Positions 25,568-35,301 are shown, numbered from the stretch's first letter. The stretch is DNA of 64,000 bases from Microtetraspora sp. NBRC 13810 (GCF_030268685.1 NZ_BSRQ01000016.1:1-64000); one strand, 5' to 3'. A program made the numbers and translations. Notes: generated from the sequence alone by a model not told the origin.

Positions 25568-26757
25568 GCCGGCCACGGTAACCAGGCGCGCAGCACGAAG
25601 TCACCGTCCGCGCCGATCAGCTGCTCGAACCGGCCGCCGGCCAGCCCCACCCGCTCGGCCAGCCCGATCAGGCCGTTGCCGCCGCCGGGCACAACCGCGC
25701 CGGGCCGGCCCGCCGTACGGACCGGGTTGCGGATCTCCAGCGTGAGCCCGTCGCCGGGGGAGCCGTCCACCGTGAGCCGCACCCGCGCGTCGGGCGCGTG
25801 CTTGCGCGCGTTGGTCAGTCCCTCCTGGGCGAGGCGGTAGACCGTACGGCCCAGCCCGTCCGGCGCGGCCGCCGCGTCGGCGGGTCCCAGGCGGAAGTCG
25901 ATGTCCATGCCCGCCCTCCTGGACTCCTCGACCAGGCCGGGCAGGTCGGCGAGGGTCGGCTGCGGCGGCCCGGGGACGGCGTCCTCCTCGTCGCGCCGCA
26001 GCACGCCGATCACCTCGCGCAGATCCTCCAGCGCCTGGTGGGCGGCGGTCCTGATCGAGCCGGCGACCTTGGCCACCTCCTCCCGCGGCAGGTCGGCGCG
26101 GAACGCCAGCGCCCCGGCGTGCAGGCTGAGCAGGGAGAGCCGGTGGGCGAGGACGTCGTGCATCTCCCTGGCGATGCGCTCCCGCTCCAGCCGCCGCGCG
26201 TCCCGCGCCGCCTCCCCCGCCCGGTCCCGCAGCGAGAGCACGAGCTGCCGCTGGGCCCGCACGAACATCCCCCACGCGATCATCGCGAGATACAGCGCCG
26301 ACCCGACGATCACGATCCCCCAGAATCCGAAGGCCGGGTCCGGCCGCAGCGTCGCGTAGGGCAGCGTGCTCACCAGGGCGAGCCCGCCGGCCATCGCGGC
26401 GTACCTGAACGGCCGGTGCACCGCCACGGTGAAGACCGCCACCAGCGTCGGCCCCGACACCAGCAGCGAGAACGTCGACAGCACGCAGAGCATGAGCGTC
26501 AGCCCGACCGGCCACCGCCTGCGCAGCCACACCGCGGCGCACGCCCCGGTGCCGACCACCACCTCCAGCACGATGAGGGGCTGGGGCACCCCGTCGGCCT
26601 GCATCATGAGCACGAACATCGCCGCGCTCGCGCACGACAGCAGGAACATCCCCCCGTCGGCCGCCCAGTCCCGCGCCGAGCGCGACCTTCTCCCCTGCCG
26701 CGCCTCCTCCGCCGTCCCGATCAGCACCGACGGCAGCAGCCACCGATATTCCGTCAC
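25564..26757 (-). CDS. Sensor histidine kinase, HPK7/NarX-like (HisKA_3)
   Basis: 397 aa. About four hydrophobic segments lie in the first 170 residues; then the dimerisation box REMHDVLAHRLSLLS with the phosphorylatable histidine near residue 200, a HATPase domain with EGLTNARKHAPDA as N box and GGGNGLIGLAERV as G box. No extracellular sensing loop of size is visible, so it may sense the membrane, as do DesK and LiaS-type kinases. GTG start gives the first membrane segment and follows a GGGGG run; longer in-frame versions run through non-coding sequence. Confidence 0.9.
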   Translation of the reverse strand: MTEYRWLLPSVLIGTAEEARQGRRSRSARDWAADGGMFLLSCASAAMFVLMMQADGVPQPLIVLEVVVGTGACAAVWLRRRWPVGLTLMLCVLSTFSLLVSGPTLVAVFTVAVHRPFRYAAMAGGLALVSTLPYATLRPDPAFGFWGIVIVGSALYLAMIAWGMFVRAQRQLVLSLRDRAGEAARDARRLERERIAREMHDVLAHRLSLLSLHAGALAFRADLPREEVAKVAGSIRTAAHQALEDLREVIGVLRRDEEDAVPGPPQPTLADLPGLVEESRRAGMDIDFRLGPADAAAAPDGLGRTVYRLAQEGLTNARKHAPDARVRLTVDGSPGDGLTLEIRNPVRTAGRPGAVVPGGGNGLIGLAERVGLAGGRFEQLIGADGDFVLRAWLPWPA

Positions 26758-27055
26758 GTCCCCCAACGCTAGGCCGTCGCCGCCCGCTCCGACACCGACC
26801 AAAGTAGCCGACCATGACGATCTCCAGTGACCACCGCGGACGGGACCGGCCCCCGTGGTCGACGGAGAAGAGGGCACGGGGGCCGCGGAGGGCGTGGATG
26901 GGCGAGCCGGTGCCGTCCTGTCGTTCACCCGGCTGCCGGAAGGAGGACCGCGAGGTGATCTCGGGCCGGCGCCGGAGATCCGCTGCCGCGCGGGATCCGG
27001 CTGGAACGGCTCGGGGAGGGCCGGGGGCGGACATCGGCGGGGGGCCGGGTGGTTT

Positions 27056-28813
27056 ATGTCGGTGGCGGCTTCTATGGTCTTGGTCGTGGAGATCGCGGTG
27101 CAGGGCGCTCTGGACGAGCTGGGCACGCCGCTCAGCCAGGTGACGTTCGTCGTGTTCGACCTGGAGACGACCGGCGGCTCGGCGGCGGAGCACACGATCA
27201 CGGAGATCGGGGCCGTCAAGGTGCGCGGCGGGGAGCCGCTCGGCGAGTTCGCCACGCTGGTCGACCCGGGCGGGCCGATCCCGCCGTTCATCTCGGTCCT
27301 GACCGGCATCACCGACGCCATGGTGACGACCGCCCCGAGGATCGACTCGGTGCTGCCGTCGTTCCTGGAGTTCATCCGCGGCGCCACGCTGGTGGCCCAC
27401 AACTCCCCGTTCGACATGGGGTTCATCAAGGCGGCCTGCGCCGCGCTCGGCTACCCGCCGCCGGCCAATCCGGTGGTCGACACCGCCGACCTCGCACGGC
27501 GCATGCTCACCCGCGACGAGGTGCCCAACTGCAAGCTGGGCACGCTCGCCAGGTTCTTCCGCAGCTCCACCGAGCCCTGCCACCGGGCGCTCGCCGACGC
27601 CAAGGCGACCTCCGACGTGCTGCACGCGCTGCTGGAGCGGGCCGGTTCGCTCGGCGTGGCCACCCTGGAGGAGCTGAAGAGCTTCGTCCGCACCCCCACC
27701 CCCGAGCAGCAGCGCAAGCGCCATTTGGCCGACGCCGTGCCCGGCACCCCGGGGGTCTACGTCTTCGAGGACCAGCGCGGCGAGGCGCTCTACGTCGGAA
27801 AGAGCGGCAACCTGCGGGTCCGCGTGCGCAGCTACTTCACGGCGAGCGAGACCCGGTCCAGGATCAGGGAGATGATCGGCGTCGCCGAGCGGGTGCGCAC
27901 CATCGTCTGCGCCACCGGCCTGGAGGCCGAGGTGAGGGAGCTGCGCCTCATCGCGGGGACGAAACCCCGGTACAACCGCAGGTCCCGCTTCCCGGAGAAG
28001 GCGGTGTGGCTCAAGCTCACCGACGAGCCCTTCCCCCGGTTGTCCATCGTCCGCGAGGTCCGCCCCGACCAGGCGTCCTACCTGGGCCCGTTCTCCAGCA
28101 GCCGCACCGCGGAGGACGCGAAGGCGGCCCTGCACGAGGCCATCCCGCTGCGGCAGTGCACCGAGCGGCTCACCCCGCGGCACACCCGGCGGGCCTGCGC
28201 GCTCGCCGAGATCGGCCGCTGCGGCGCGCCCTGCGAGGGCAGGGAGAGCCCCGCCGACTACACGCTGCACGTGGCGAGCGCGCGGCGCGCGATGGAACAC
28301 GACGCGAGCGTGGTGTTCTCCGCGATGGAGGCGCGGATGGAGCGGCTGTCGGTCGAGCAGCGCTACGAGGAGGCCGCCGCCGACCGCGACCGCCTGGCCG
28401 CCTACGTGCGCACGGCCGCGCGCATGCAGCGCCTCCAGGCGCTGACCGGCATCCCGCAGCTCGTCGCGGCCAGCCCGGCGTTCGACGGCGGCTGGGACAT
28501 CCACGTGATCAGGTACGGCAGGCTGGCCGCGGCGGGAGTGATGCCCAGGGGCGCCCATCCCACCCCTTACGTGGAAGCCCTGGTCGCCACCGCGGAGACC
28601 GTGGTCCCCGGCCCCGGCCCCACCCCGGCCGCCAGCGCCGAGGAGACCGAGTGCATCCTGCGCTGGCTGGAGTCACCCGGCGTCCGCCTGGTCCAGGTCG
28701 AGGGCGGCTGGAGCCTCCCCGCCCACGGCGCCGGCCGCCTCAAGGCCCGCATCGACCGCGCCTACCAGGCCATCGAGGCCCGCAGCCCACGCGAGGGCCG
28801 CCCACTGTCCTGA
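27056..28813 (+). CDS. DEDDh exonuclease fused to UvrC-like GIY-YIG nuclease
   Basis: 585 aa. Residues about 28-205 are a DnaQ-type exonuclease with FDLETTG (D35, E37), HNSPFDMGF and HRALADAKAT giving the DEDDh set. Residues about 225-310 are a GIY-YIG domain: GTPGVYVFED then ALYVGKSGNLRVR. Then a UvrC-like linker with four cysteines and a UVR motif (RYEEAAADRDRL). It lacks the UvrC RNase H-like and helix-hairpin-helix parts, so it resembles Cho plus a proofreading exonuclease. Present in most Actinobacteria (Rv2191-like). Likely DNA repair. The start is one of several close ATG/GTG codons. Confidence 0.88.
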   Translation: MSVAASMVLVVEIAVQGALDELGTPLSQVTFVVFDLETTGGSAAEHTITEIGAVKVRGGEPLGEFATLVDPGGPIPPFISVLTGITDAMVTTAPRIDSVLPSFLEFIRGATLVAHNSPFDMGFIKAACAALGYPPPANPVVDTADLARRMLTRDEVPNCKLGTLARFFRSSTEPCHRALADAKATSDVLHALLERAGSLGVATLEELKSFVRTPTPEQQRKRHLADAVPGTPGVYVFEDQRGEALYVGKSGNLRVRVRSYFTASETRSRIREMIGVAERVRTIVCATGLEAEVRELRLIAGTKPRYNRRSRFPEKAVWLKLTDEPFPRLSIVREVRPDQASYLGPFSSSRTAEDAKAALHEAIPLRQCTERLTPRHTRRACALAEIGRCGAPCEGRESPADYTLHVASARRAMEHDASVVFSAMEARMERLSVEQRYEEAAADRDRLAAYVRTAARMQRLQALTGIPQLVAASPAFDGGWDIHVIRYGRLAAAGVMPRGAHPTPYVEALVATAETVVPGPGPTPAASAEETECILRWLESPGVRLVQVEGGWSLPAHGAGRLKARIDRAYQAIEARSPREGRPLS

Positions 28814-29020
28814 GCACGACGCGCCGCCGTGGGCCGCAAAACGCGGAAGGTCTCCTGCGCCAACTCGCGAGCGCACGTCCGCGCCGGTGGACCTCCCGCG
28901 TCCGTCCAGGGAGTGTCCGGACGTGGGATGAGCTGTCCCGATCTGCGCCGCGATAGGGTTGGCCGAGGTTTTGCCGGACGCCTCCCCGATGCCGTGGAGG
29001 TAAGCCCCTGAGGAGGACCC

Positions 29021-29308
29021 GTGGTCACCGCGATCGTGCACGTCAAGGCGGAGGTCGACCGGATCACCGAGGTCGCCCAGATGATCGCCGGGATCGACGG
29101 CGTGAGCGAGGTCTACTCGATCACCGGGGAGTACGACCTGCTGGCGATGGTCCGGGTGCCCGCCTACGAGCAGGTGGCCGAGGTGATCCCCGGCCGGGTG
29201 AACAAGGTGCCGGGCGTGCTGCACACCGAGACGCACATCGCGTTCCGCACCTATTCCAAGCACGACCTCGACGCGGCCTTCTCGATCGGCCTGAACGAGG
29301 GCGACTGA
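29021..29308 (+). CDS. Stand-alone Lrp/AsnC ligand-binding (RAM) domain protein
   Basis: 95 aa, only the regulation-of-amino-acid-metabolism domain, with the ligand-loop pattern VSEVYSITGEYDLLAMVRV and no DNA-binding domain. Such proteins bind amino acids as oligomers and may modulate full-length Lrp regulators. GTG start supported by GAGGAGG seven bases upstream. Placed next to trpD (convergent), which could hint at an amino-acid link, but this is weak. Confidence 0.88.
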   Translation: MVTAIVHVKAEVDRITEVAQMIAGIDGVSEVYSITGEYDLLAMVRVPAYEQVAEVIPGRVNKVPGVLHTETHIAFRTYSKHDLDAAFSIGLNEGD

Positions 29309-29336
29309 CCCGACCGGCGCAGCCACGGCTGCGCGC

Positions 29337-29402
29337 GGTCAGGGACTGCGCGGTCAGGGACTGCGCGGTCAGGGACTGCGCGGTCAGGGACTGCGCGGTC
29401 AG
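29337..29402. repeat. 15-bp tandem repeat over the trpD stop codon
   Basis: The unit GGTCAGGGACTGCGC starts at 29337, 29352, 29367 and 29382, with a fifth partial unit at 29397. The trpD stop (29399-29401) is the TCA of the last copy. Because the period is a multiple of three, each earlier copy adds another in-frame stop after the gene. Confidence 0.95.
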
Positions 29403-30445
29403 GGGCGGTGCAGGGTGTTGCTGAGCTCGATCCAGTGGTCCAGGGTCGCGGACGCCCGGCCCGAGTCGATCGCGGTGACCGCCCTGGCGTAGGCATCGGT
29501 CATGGCGGCGTCGAGGTCCTCCCCCGGGCCGTCTGCCGCGACCAGGCCGGCGGCGGCGTTGAGCAGCACGGCGTCGCGGATCGGGCCGGTCTTGCCGGCG
29601 ACCAGGTCGCGGACGGCCTGGCCGTTGAAGACGGCGTCGCCGCCGCGCAGCGCGTCGACCGGCGACCTGGGGATGCCGAGGACGGCCGGGTCGAAGGTGG
29701 TCTGCGTGGCGGTGCCGTCACGCACGATCCAGACGGTCGAGGTGGTGGCGATGGTGAGCTCGTCGAGCCCGTCGTCGCCGCGGAAGACCAGGGCCGAGAC
29801 CCCGCGCTCGGCGAAGACGCCCGCGACGATGGGCAGCATCCGCGCGTCGAACACGCCGATGGCCTGCGCGGTCGGCCGGGCGGGGTTGGTGAGCGGGCCG
29901 AGGAAGTTGAACACGGTCGGCACGCCGAGCTCCTTGCGCGGCGGGCCGGCGAAGCGCAGCGCCGGGTGGTAGAGCGGCGCGAAGCAGAAGGCGATGCCCG
30001 CCTCGGCGGCGACCCGGGCGGTCTGCGCGGGGGTGAGCTCCAGCACGACGCCGAGGTGCTCCAGCACGTCGGCGGCGCCGCAGGACGAGGAGGCCGCGCG
30101 GTTGCCGTGCTTGACCACCCGCGCGCCCGCCGCCGCGGCGACGATGGCTGCCATGGTGGAGACGTTGACGGTGTGGGCGCGGTCGCCGCCGGTGCCCACG
30201 ATGTCGACCACCGGGCCGTCCACCCGGAGCGGGGTCGAGAGGTCCAGCATCACCCTGGCCAGCCCGGCGACCTCGGCGACCGTCTCGCCCTTGGCGCGCA
30301 ACGCCACGGCGAACCCGGCGATCTGGGCGGGGGTGGCCGCGCCCGTCATGATCTCGTGCATCGCCCAGGCGGTCTCGTCGGCGCTCAGGTGCTCTCCCGC
30401 GAGCATGGCTGACAACAACGCGGGCCAGGTGTTGCGCGCGTCCAT
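29399..30445 (-). CDS. trpD: Anthranilate phosphoribosyltransferase
   Basis: 348 aa. Transfers phosphoribose from PRPP to anthranilate in tryptophan synthesis. The PRPP loop [14 protein letters not shown], the [20 protein letters not shown] segment ([10 protein letters not shown]) and the [12 protein letters not shown] motif are present and complete. The rest of the trp operon is not in the window, and a lone trpD here next to ctaE is the arrangement of M. tuberculosis (Rv2192c). Not obviously regulated by attenuation; the upstream gene is on the same strand 26 bp away. Confidence 0.95.
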   Translation of the reverse strand: MDARNTWPALLSAMLAGEHLSADETAWAMHEIMTGAATPAQIAGFAVALRAKGETVAEVAGLARVMLDLSTPLRVDGPVVDIVGTGGDRAHTVNVSTMAAIVAAAAGARVVKHGNRAASSSCGAADVLEHLGVVLELTPAQTARVAAEAGIAFCFAPLYHPALRFAGPPRKELGVPTVFNFLGPLTNPARPTAQAIGVFDARMLPIVAGVFAERGVSALVFRGDDGLDELTIATTSTVWIVRDGTATQTTFDPAVLGIPRSPVDALRGGDAVFNGQAVRDLVAGKTGPIRDAVLLNAAAGLVAADGPGEDLDAAMTDAYARAVTAIDSGRASATLDHWIELSNTLHRP

Positions 30446-30471
30446 GAGCTACTCCAGGGGTCGGCGACCGG

Positions 30472-30870
30472 CTAGTGGGCGGTGAGTCGGTTGGCGCCGC
30501 GCCGCCGCATGAGATCGGCGATGGTGTCGGCCAGCAGGACCGGGTCGAGCGGCTGCGCGACGACGGCGTCGGCCCTGGACCAGGTGGCGAGCCAGCGGTC
30601 GTCGCGGCGGGCGACGAGCAGGCAGATGGGCGGGCAGTCGTAGACCTCGTCCTTGGCCTGGCGTGCGACGCCCATGCCGCCCGCGGGCTGGGCCTCGCCG
30701 TCGAGCACGGCCACGTCGATCTCACCGGAGTCGAGGTGCTGGACGACCTTGGGCTGGGTCGCGCACTCCACGATCTCCACGAAGGGGACGTCGGCGGCGG
30801 GGCGGCGGCCGATGGCCAGCCGCACCTTCTCCCGCGTGGCGGCGTCGTCGCTGTAGACGAGGACCCTCAT
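30472..30870 (-). CDS. Degenerate receiver-domain protein
   Basis: 132 aa, a single receiver-like domain. VLVYSDDAA gives the acidic pair and DVAVLDGEAQ the phosphoacceptor-like Asp, but the conserved Thr/Ser position reads V in CLLVARRDD and the conserved Lys before Pro is Gln (VVAQPLD). This suggests a pseudoreceiver working by protein contact rather than phosphorylation. No output domain. Start at ATG before RVLVYSDD; an in-frame ATG at 30957 would add a 29-residue extension without folding features. 26 bp upstream of trpD. Confidence 0.75.
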   Translation of the reverse strand: MRVLVYSDDAATREKVRLAIGRRPAADVPFVEIVECATQPKVVQHLDSGEIDVAVLDGEAQPAGGMGVARQAKDEVYDCPPICLLVARRDDRWLATWSRADAVVAQPLDPVLLADTIADLMRRRGANRLTAH

Positions 30871-31096
30871 CTTGTCATCGGTGCCCAAGTCGCTGCTCAA
30901 GGTCGTGCTCGCTCTCGCTTCGGTGCCGCGTCGGCGCCAAGAGGTATGGTCAATCATGGATGCTACCGGTCGGGTGGCGCGGAGACCCAGGCTGGACGCC
31001 CCCACGGCCGGGATTGACCGTTTTCGCACCTATTGAGGCGACCCTGACACCCCTATCGGGGGGTCGTGCGGCGACCCGGCCACCGAAGCCGCAATA

Positions 31097-31714
31097 ATGC
31101 TGCCCGTGGCGACAGCATCCGCAGTAACAACGACGACGGCAGCACACCCGTCCCGCCGGCCCAACCTGGTCAGCGTCGGGACGATCGTGTGGCTGTCCTC
31201 TGAGCTCATGTTCTTCGCGGCGCTGTTCGCGATGTACTTCACCATCCGGTCAGTGAGCATCGGGCAGGGGCTGCCCTGGCCCGAGGCGCATCTGAACATC
31301 CCCTTCGCGACGGTCAACACGATCATCCTGGTCCTGTCCAGTGTGACTTGCCAGATGGGCGTGTGGGCGGCCGAGAAGGGCCAGGTCGGCAAGCTACGCT
31401 TCTGGTACCTCGTCAGCTTCCTCATGGGCGCGGTGTTCGTCGGCGGCCAGCTCTACGAGTACAGCGAGCTCGCGCACGAGGGCCACGTCCTCTCGCACTC
31501 GGCCTATGACTCGGTCTTCTATCTGACCACGGGCTTCCATGGCCTGCACGTGACCGGTGGCTTGATCGCGTTCCTGTTCATGCTGGGACGCACGTACGCC
31601 GCGAAGCGCTTCACGCATGAGCAGGCCACCAGCGCGATCGTTGTGTCCTATTACTGGCACTTCGTGGACGTCGTCTGGATCGGCCTTTTCGCGACCATCT
31701 ACATCATTCATTAA
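31097..31714 (+). CDS. ctaE: Cytochrome c oxidase (aa3) subunit III
   Basis: 205 aa, five hydrophobic helices as usual for actinobacterial CtaE. Landmarks are [16 protein letters not shown], the [15 protein letters not shown] helix and [15 protein letters not shown]. Part of the complex IV that forms a supercomplex with QcrCAB. First gene of ctaE-qcrC-qcrA-qcrB, with TAATG overlap at its end. No Shine-Dalgarno precedes the ATG, so the message may be leaderless, or a GTG four codons later may be used. Confidence 0.93.
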   Translation: MLPVATASAVTTTTAAHPSRRPNLVSVGTIVWLSSELMFFAALFAMYFTIRSVSIGQGLPWPEAHLNIPFATVNTIILVLSSVTCQMGVWAAEKGQVGKLRFWYLVSFLMGAVFVGGQLYEYSELAHEGHVLSHSAYDSVFYLTTGFHGLHVTGGLIAFLFMLGRTYAAKRFTHEQATSAIVVSYYWHFVDVVWIGLFATIYIIH

Positions 31715-31731
31715 TGGGAACGGGGATCTCT

Positions 31732-32550
31732 GTGAATAGGATCACCGCTAGGCGGCGGCATCCCCTCGCGAGATACGCCGTCCTGCTTCTCGCTCTGGGG
31801 CTGGTCGGAGGGGCGTACACCACCTTCGTCCTGCCGCAGACCCAGAGCGCCGACGCGGCGGTGGCGTCGGGCAAGGCCGATGACGTCACGGAGGGCGCCA
31901 AGCTCTTCGCGGCTCACTGCTCCAGTTGCCACGGTCTCCAGGCGCAGGGCACCGAGAACGGCCCGACCCTGGTGGGCGTCGGCGCGGCCTCGGTGGACTT
32001 CCAGGTCAGCAGCGGGCGCATGCCGGCGGCCAACCCCGGCCCCCAGGTCCCGCGCAAGCCGCCGGCCGACTGGGTGACGCCCGACAAGATCAGGCAGCTC
32101 TCGGCTTACGTGCAGTCGCTCGGCGGGGGCCCCACGGTCCCCGGCAAGGAGCAGGTCGACCCGGCGCTGGGCGACCCCGCCAAGGGTGGCGAGCTCTTCC
32201 GCGCCAACTGCATCAGCTGCCACAACTGGGTGGGAGCGGGAGGCGCGCTCACGCAGGGCAAGTACGCCCCGAACCTGAACCAGTCGACGCCCGAGCAGAT
32301 CTACGAGGCGATGATCACGGGCCCGCAGGCCATGCCCGTCTTCAACGACTCCACGATCACGCCCGAGCAGAAGCGTGACATGATCGCCTACATCGTCGGC
32401 GTCCGCGAGCAGACGGACCCGGGCGGCTTCGGCCTCGGGCGCATCGGTCCGGTCACCGAGGGCCTCGTGGCCTGGATCGTCGGCCTCAGCGCGCTCGCAC
32501 TCGCCGCCATCTGGATCACCGCGAAGAAGCGACAGGCCAACCATGACTGA
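31732..32550 (+). CDS. qcrC: Cytochrome bc1 diheme cytochrome c subunit
   Basis: 272 aa. N-terminal anchor, two c-type heme sites C63-S-S-C66-H67 and C160-I-S-C163-H164, and a C-terminal membrane helix near 240-262. The two hemes let it pass electrons straight to CuA of CtaC, replacing soluble cytochrome c. The GTG start (VNRITARRRHPL) is preferred because Streptomyces QcrC begins with MKKLSARRRHPLA-like sequence; the ATG at 31714, overlapping the ctaE stop, is an alternative six codons longer. Confidence 0.93.
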   Translation: MNRITARRRHPLARYAVLLLALGLVGGAYTTFVLPQTQSADAAVASGKADDVTEGAKLFAAHCSSCHGLQAQGTENGPTLVGVGAASVDFQVSSGRMPAANPGPQVPRKPPADWVTPDKIRQLSAYVQSLGGGPTVPGKEQVDPALGDPAKGGELFRANCISCHNWVGAGGALTQGKYAPNLNQSTPEQIYEAMITGPQAMPVFNDSTITPEQKRDMIAYIVGVREQTDPGGFGLGRIGPVTEGLVAWIVGLSALALAAIWITAKKRQANHD

Positions 32551-33640
32551 CAACAACGACGACATCGAGCGGCCGGACGAGCGCGTTCCCAAGCGCGTCA
32601 TCGGCACTCCGTCCGCCGCGGTCGAGACGACGCTGCTGGGCGAGCAGGAAAAGGTCGAGGAGGTCGCGGTCCCGGGCGTGAAGATGCCCGACCCGCAGCA
32701 GGCCCGCCGTGCCGAGCGCATCGCGGCCTTCTGCTTCCTGATCACCTTCCTGTCGGCGATCGGGTTCATCGCCTCCTACGTGGCCTTCCAGGTGCACACC
32801 CTGGACGCCACGCAGATCTCCAACCTCTCCCTCGGCGGCACGCTGGCCCTGGCCCTGCTGTCGCTGGCCACCGGCCTGGTGGTCTGGGTGCGCGGCGTCA
32901 TGCCGAAGTACAGCCTCGTGCAGGAGCGCCACCCGATGGCCTCCGACGCGCCCACCAAGGACTACGTCTCCGAGACGTTCATCCAGGGCGCCAACGAGAG
33001 CGGGATCACCAAGCACCCGCTGCTGCGCCGTACGCTGCTGCTGGCGGCGGCGCCGCTGGGGCTCCTCCCGCTGGTGCTGCTCAAGGACCTCGGGCCGCTG
33101 CCCGAGACCAAGCTGCGGCACACCGTGTGGGACCCGAAGATCAACGGCGGCAAGCAGCTCCGCCTGGTCGTGGAGGGCACCGGCGAGCCGATCAGGGCCG
33201 CCGACTTCAACTCGCCCGGCGGCCTGCTGTCCGTCGTCCCCGAGGGCTACGAGCACGACCTGACCGCCCTCGCCAAGGCCACCGTGATCCTGCTCAACCT
33301 CCGCCCGGAGGAGCTCAAGAGCGGGATCAACCGGAACTGGATGCACAACGGGATCGTGGCCTACTCGAAGATCTGCACGCACGTCGGCTGCCCCGCGGCC
33401 CTCTACGAGCAGACCACCCACCACATCCTCTGCCCGTGCCACCAGTCCACCTTCGACGCCACGGACGGCGCGCGGGTCATCTTCGGCCCGGCGGCCCGGC
33501 CGCTGCCCCAGCTTCCGCTCGGCGTCGACTCCGAGGGTTACCTCATCGCGAAGGGCGACTTCCCGGTTCCGGTCGGCCCGAGCTTCTGGGAGCGTGGCGA
33601 CGCCGAGGCCGAGGTCCGGAATCAGGGAGGCCACGCGTGA
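32543..33640 (+). CDS. qcrA: Cytochrome bc1 Rieske iron-sulfur subunit
   Basis: 365 aa. Three hydrophobic helices at about 60-82, 99-119 and 163-180, the actinobacterial form with extra membrane segments. The C-terminal Rieske fold has CTHVGC (C278, H280, C283) and CPCHQS (C297, C299, H300), with C283 and C299 for the disulfide. Overlaps qcrC by 8 nt and qcrB by GTGA. Confidence 0.95.
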   Translation: MTDNNDDIERPDERVPKRVIGTPSAAVETTLLGEQEKVEEVAVPGVKMPDPQQARRAERIAAFCFLITFLSAIGFIASYVAFQVHTLDATQISNLSLGGTLALALLSLATGLVVWVRGVMPKYSLVQERHPMASDAPTKDYVSETFIQGANESGITKHPLLRRTLLLAAAPLGLLPLVLLKDLGPLPETKLRHTVWDPKINGGKQLRLVVEGTGEPIRAADFNSPGGLLSVVPEGYEHDLTALAKATVILLNLRPEELKSGINRNWMHNGIVAYSKICTHVGCPAALYEQTTHHILCPCHQSTFDATDGARVIFGPAARPLPQLPLGVDSEGYLIAKGDFPVPVGPSFWERGDAEAEVRNQGGHA

Positions 33641-35301
33641 CCATCGACAGTGTTCCCAAGCCCGTGGCCGGGGCGAGCGGTTTCATCGACGACCGGCTGG
33701 GCGCGGGCAACTTCCTGCGGCGCAACCTGCGCAAGGTCTTCCCTGACCACTGGTCGTTCCTGCTCGGCGAGATCGCGCTCTACTCGTTCGTCATCCTGCT
33801 GCTGACCGGTACGTTCCTGACGTTCTGGTTCAAGCCCAGCATGGGTCACGTCGTCTACGACGGCTCCTACGAGCCGCTCAAGGGCGTCCTGATGTCCGAG
33901 GCGTACGCCTCGTCGCTGCACATCAGCTTCGAGGTGCGCGGCGGCCTGCTGATGCGGCAGATCCACCACTGGGCGGCGTTGCTGTTCATCGGCGGCATGA
34001 TGGTGCACATGCTCCGCGTGTTCTTCACCGGTGCATACCGCAAGCCGCGCGAGCTGAACTGGATCATCGGCGTCCTGCTGCTCACCCTGGCCCTCGCCGA
34101 GGGCCTGACCGGCTACTCGCTCCCGGACGACCTGCTGTCCGGCGCGGGTCTGCGGATCACCCAGGGTGTGGCGATCTCGCTGCCGCTCGTCGGGTCGTAC
34201 GTCTCGTTCTTCCTGTTCGGCGGCGAGTATCCCGGCGAGGACGTCATCTCCCGGTTCTACACGCTGCACATCCTGCTGATCCCGGGCATCCTGCTGGCGC
34301 TGATCTCGGCCCACATGATCCTCATGTGGGTGCAGAAGCACACCCAGATGCCGGGCAAGGGCCGCACCAACGAGAACGTGGTGGGCGGGCCGTTCTACCC
34401 GTCCTTCATGATCAAGGCGGGCGCCTACTTCCTGTTCACCTTCGGCACGCTCGCCGGGCTCGGGGCCTTCGCCCAGATCAACCCGATCTGGCTGTTCGGT
34501 CCCTACACGCCGGCGGACATCTCGGCGGGTTCGCAGCCCGACTTCTACATGGGCTTCCTTGAGGGCGCCCTGCGGATCATGCCCGCGTGGGAGATCAACT
34601 TCCTGGGCTACACGCTGCCGCTGAGTGTGATCATCCCGGCCCTGGTGCCCATGGGCATCATCATGACGGGCCTGGCGTTGTATCCGTTCCTGGAACAGTG
34701 GGTCACCGGGGACCGGCGTGAGCACCACATCGCCGACCGCCCCCGCAACAACCCGCACCGCACCTCGATCGGCTTCGCGGCCATCACGTTCTACGGCATC
34801 CTGTGGCTGCTGGGCGCGAACGACGAGATCGCGGCCAACTTCCACCTGTCGCTCTTCCAGATCACCTGGGTCGGCCGCTTCGCCATCTTCCTCGGCCCGG
34901 CGCTGGCCTACATGATCACCTACCGGACCTGCCTGGGTCTCCAGCGCAAGGACGCGGAGGTGCTGAGCCACGGCGTGGAGTCGGGCGTCATCAAGCGCCT
35001 GCCGCACGGCGAGTTCATCGAGATCCACGTGCCCCCGGCGGAGGACATCGCCGCGCACATGCGGGGCAAGGAGCCGGTGCCGATGATCGCGGCCGGTCCG
35101 GACGACGGGGGCATCCCGCCGAAGGACCTGCGCAACCCGATCGGCCGCCTGCGCGCCAAGATGAGCCAGGCGTACGGCGGCGAGAAGATCCCGGTCGAGG
35201 ACGGTCACGGCCACGACGGCCATGACGGTCACGAGCTCGGTCAGGGTGAGGACCACGCGGCCGTCGGCTCCGGCGGCGACAACCGGTCGATCTCGCACTG
35301 A
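33637..35301 (+). CDS. qcrB: Cytochrome bc1 cytochrome b subunit
   Basis: 554 aa. Eight or more hydrophobic helices; heme b ligand histidines in RQIHHWAALLF and in SAHMILMWVQKHTQ. A long C-terminal hydrophilic tail ends in a His/Asp/Gly-rich stretch (HGHDGHDGHELG). QcrB holds the quinol oxidation site of the bcc complex. GTG start overlaps the qcrA stop. A 12-bp stem terminator lies 22 bp after the stop. Confidence 0.95.
   Translation: MTIDSVPKPVAGASGFIDDRLGAGNFLRRNLRKVFPDHWSFLLGEIALYSFVILLLTGTFLTFWFKPSMGHVVYDGSYEPLKGVLMSEAYASSLHISFEVRGGLLMRQIHHWAALLFIGGMMVHMLRVFFTGAYRKPRELNWIIGVLLLTLALAEGLTGYSLPDDLLSGAGLRITQGVAISLPLVGSYVSFFLFGGEYPGEDVISRFYTLHILLIPGILLALISAHMILMWVQKHTQMPGKGRTNENVVGGPFYPSFMIKAGAYFLFTFGTLAGLGAFAQINPIWLFGPYTPADISAGSQPDFYMGFLEGALRIMPAWEINFLGYTLPLSVIIPALVPMGIIMTGLALYPFLEQWVTGDRREHHIADRPRNNPHRTSIGFAAITFYGILWLLGANDEIAANFHLSLFQITWVGRFAIFLGPALAYMITYRTCLGLQRKDAEVLSHGVESGVIKRLPHGEFIEIHVPPAEDIAAHMRGKEPVPMIAAGPDDGGIPPKDLRNPIGRLRAKMSQAYGGEKIPVEDGHGHDGHDGHELGQGEDHAAVGSGGDNRSISH

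Noticed and set aside
29021-29308. Truncated Lrp regulator (pseudogene)
   Set aside because: Stand-alone RAM-domain proteins are a normal actinobacterial family, and this one has its own ribosome site and a full domain.
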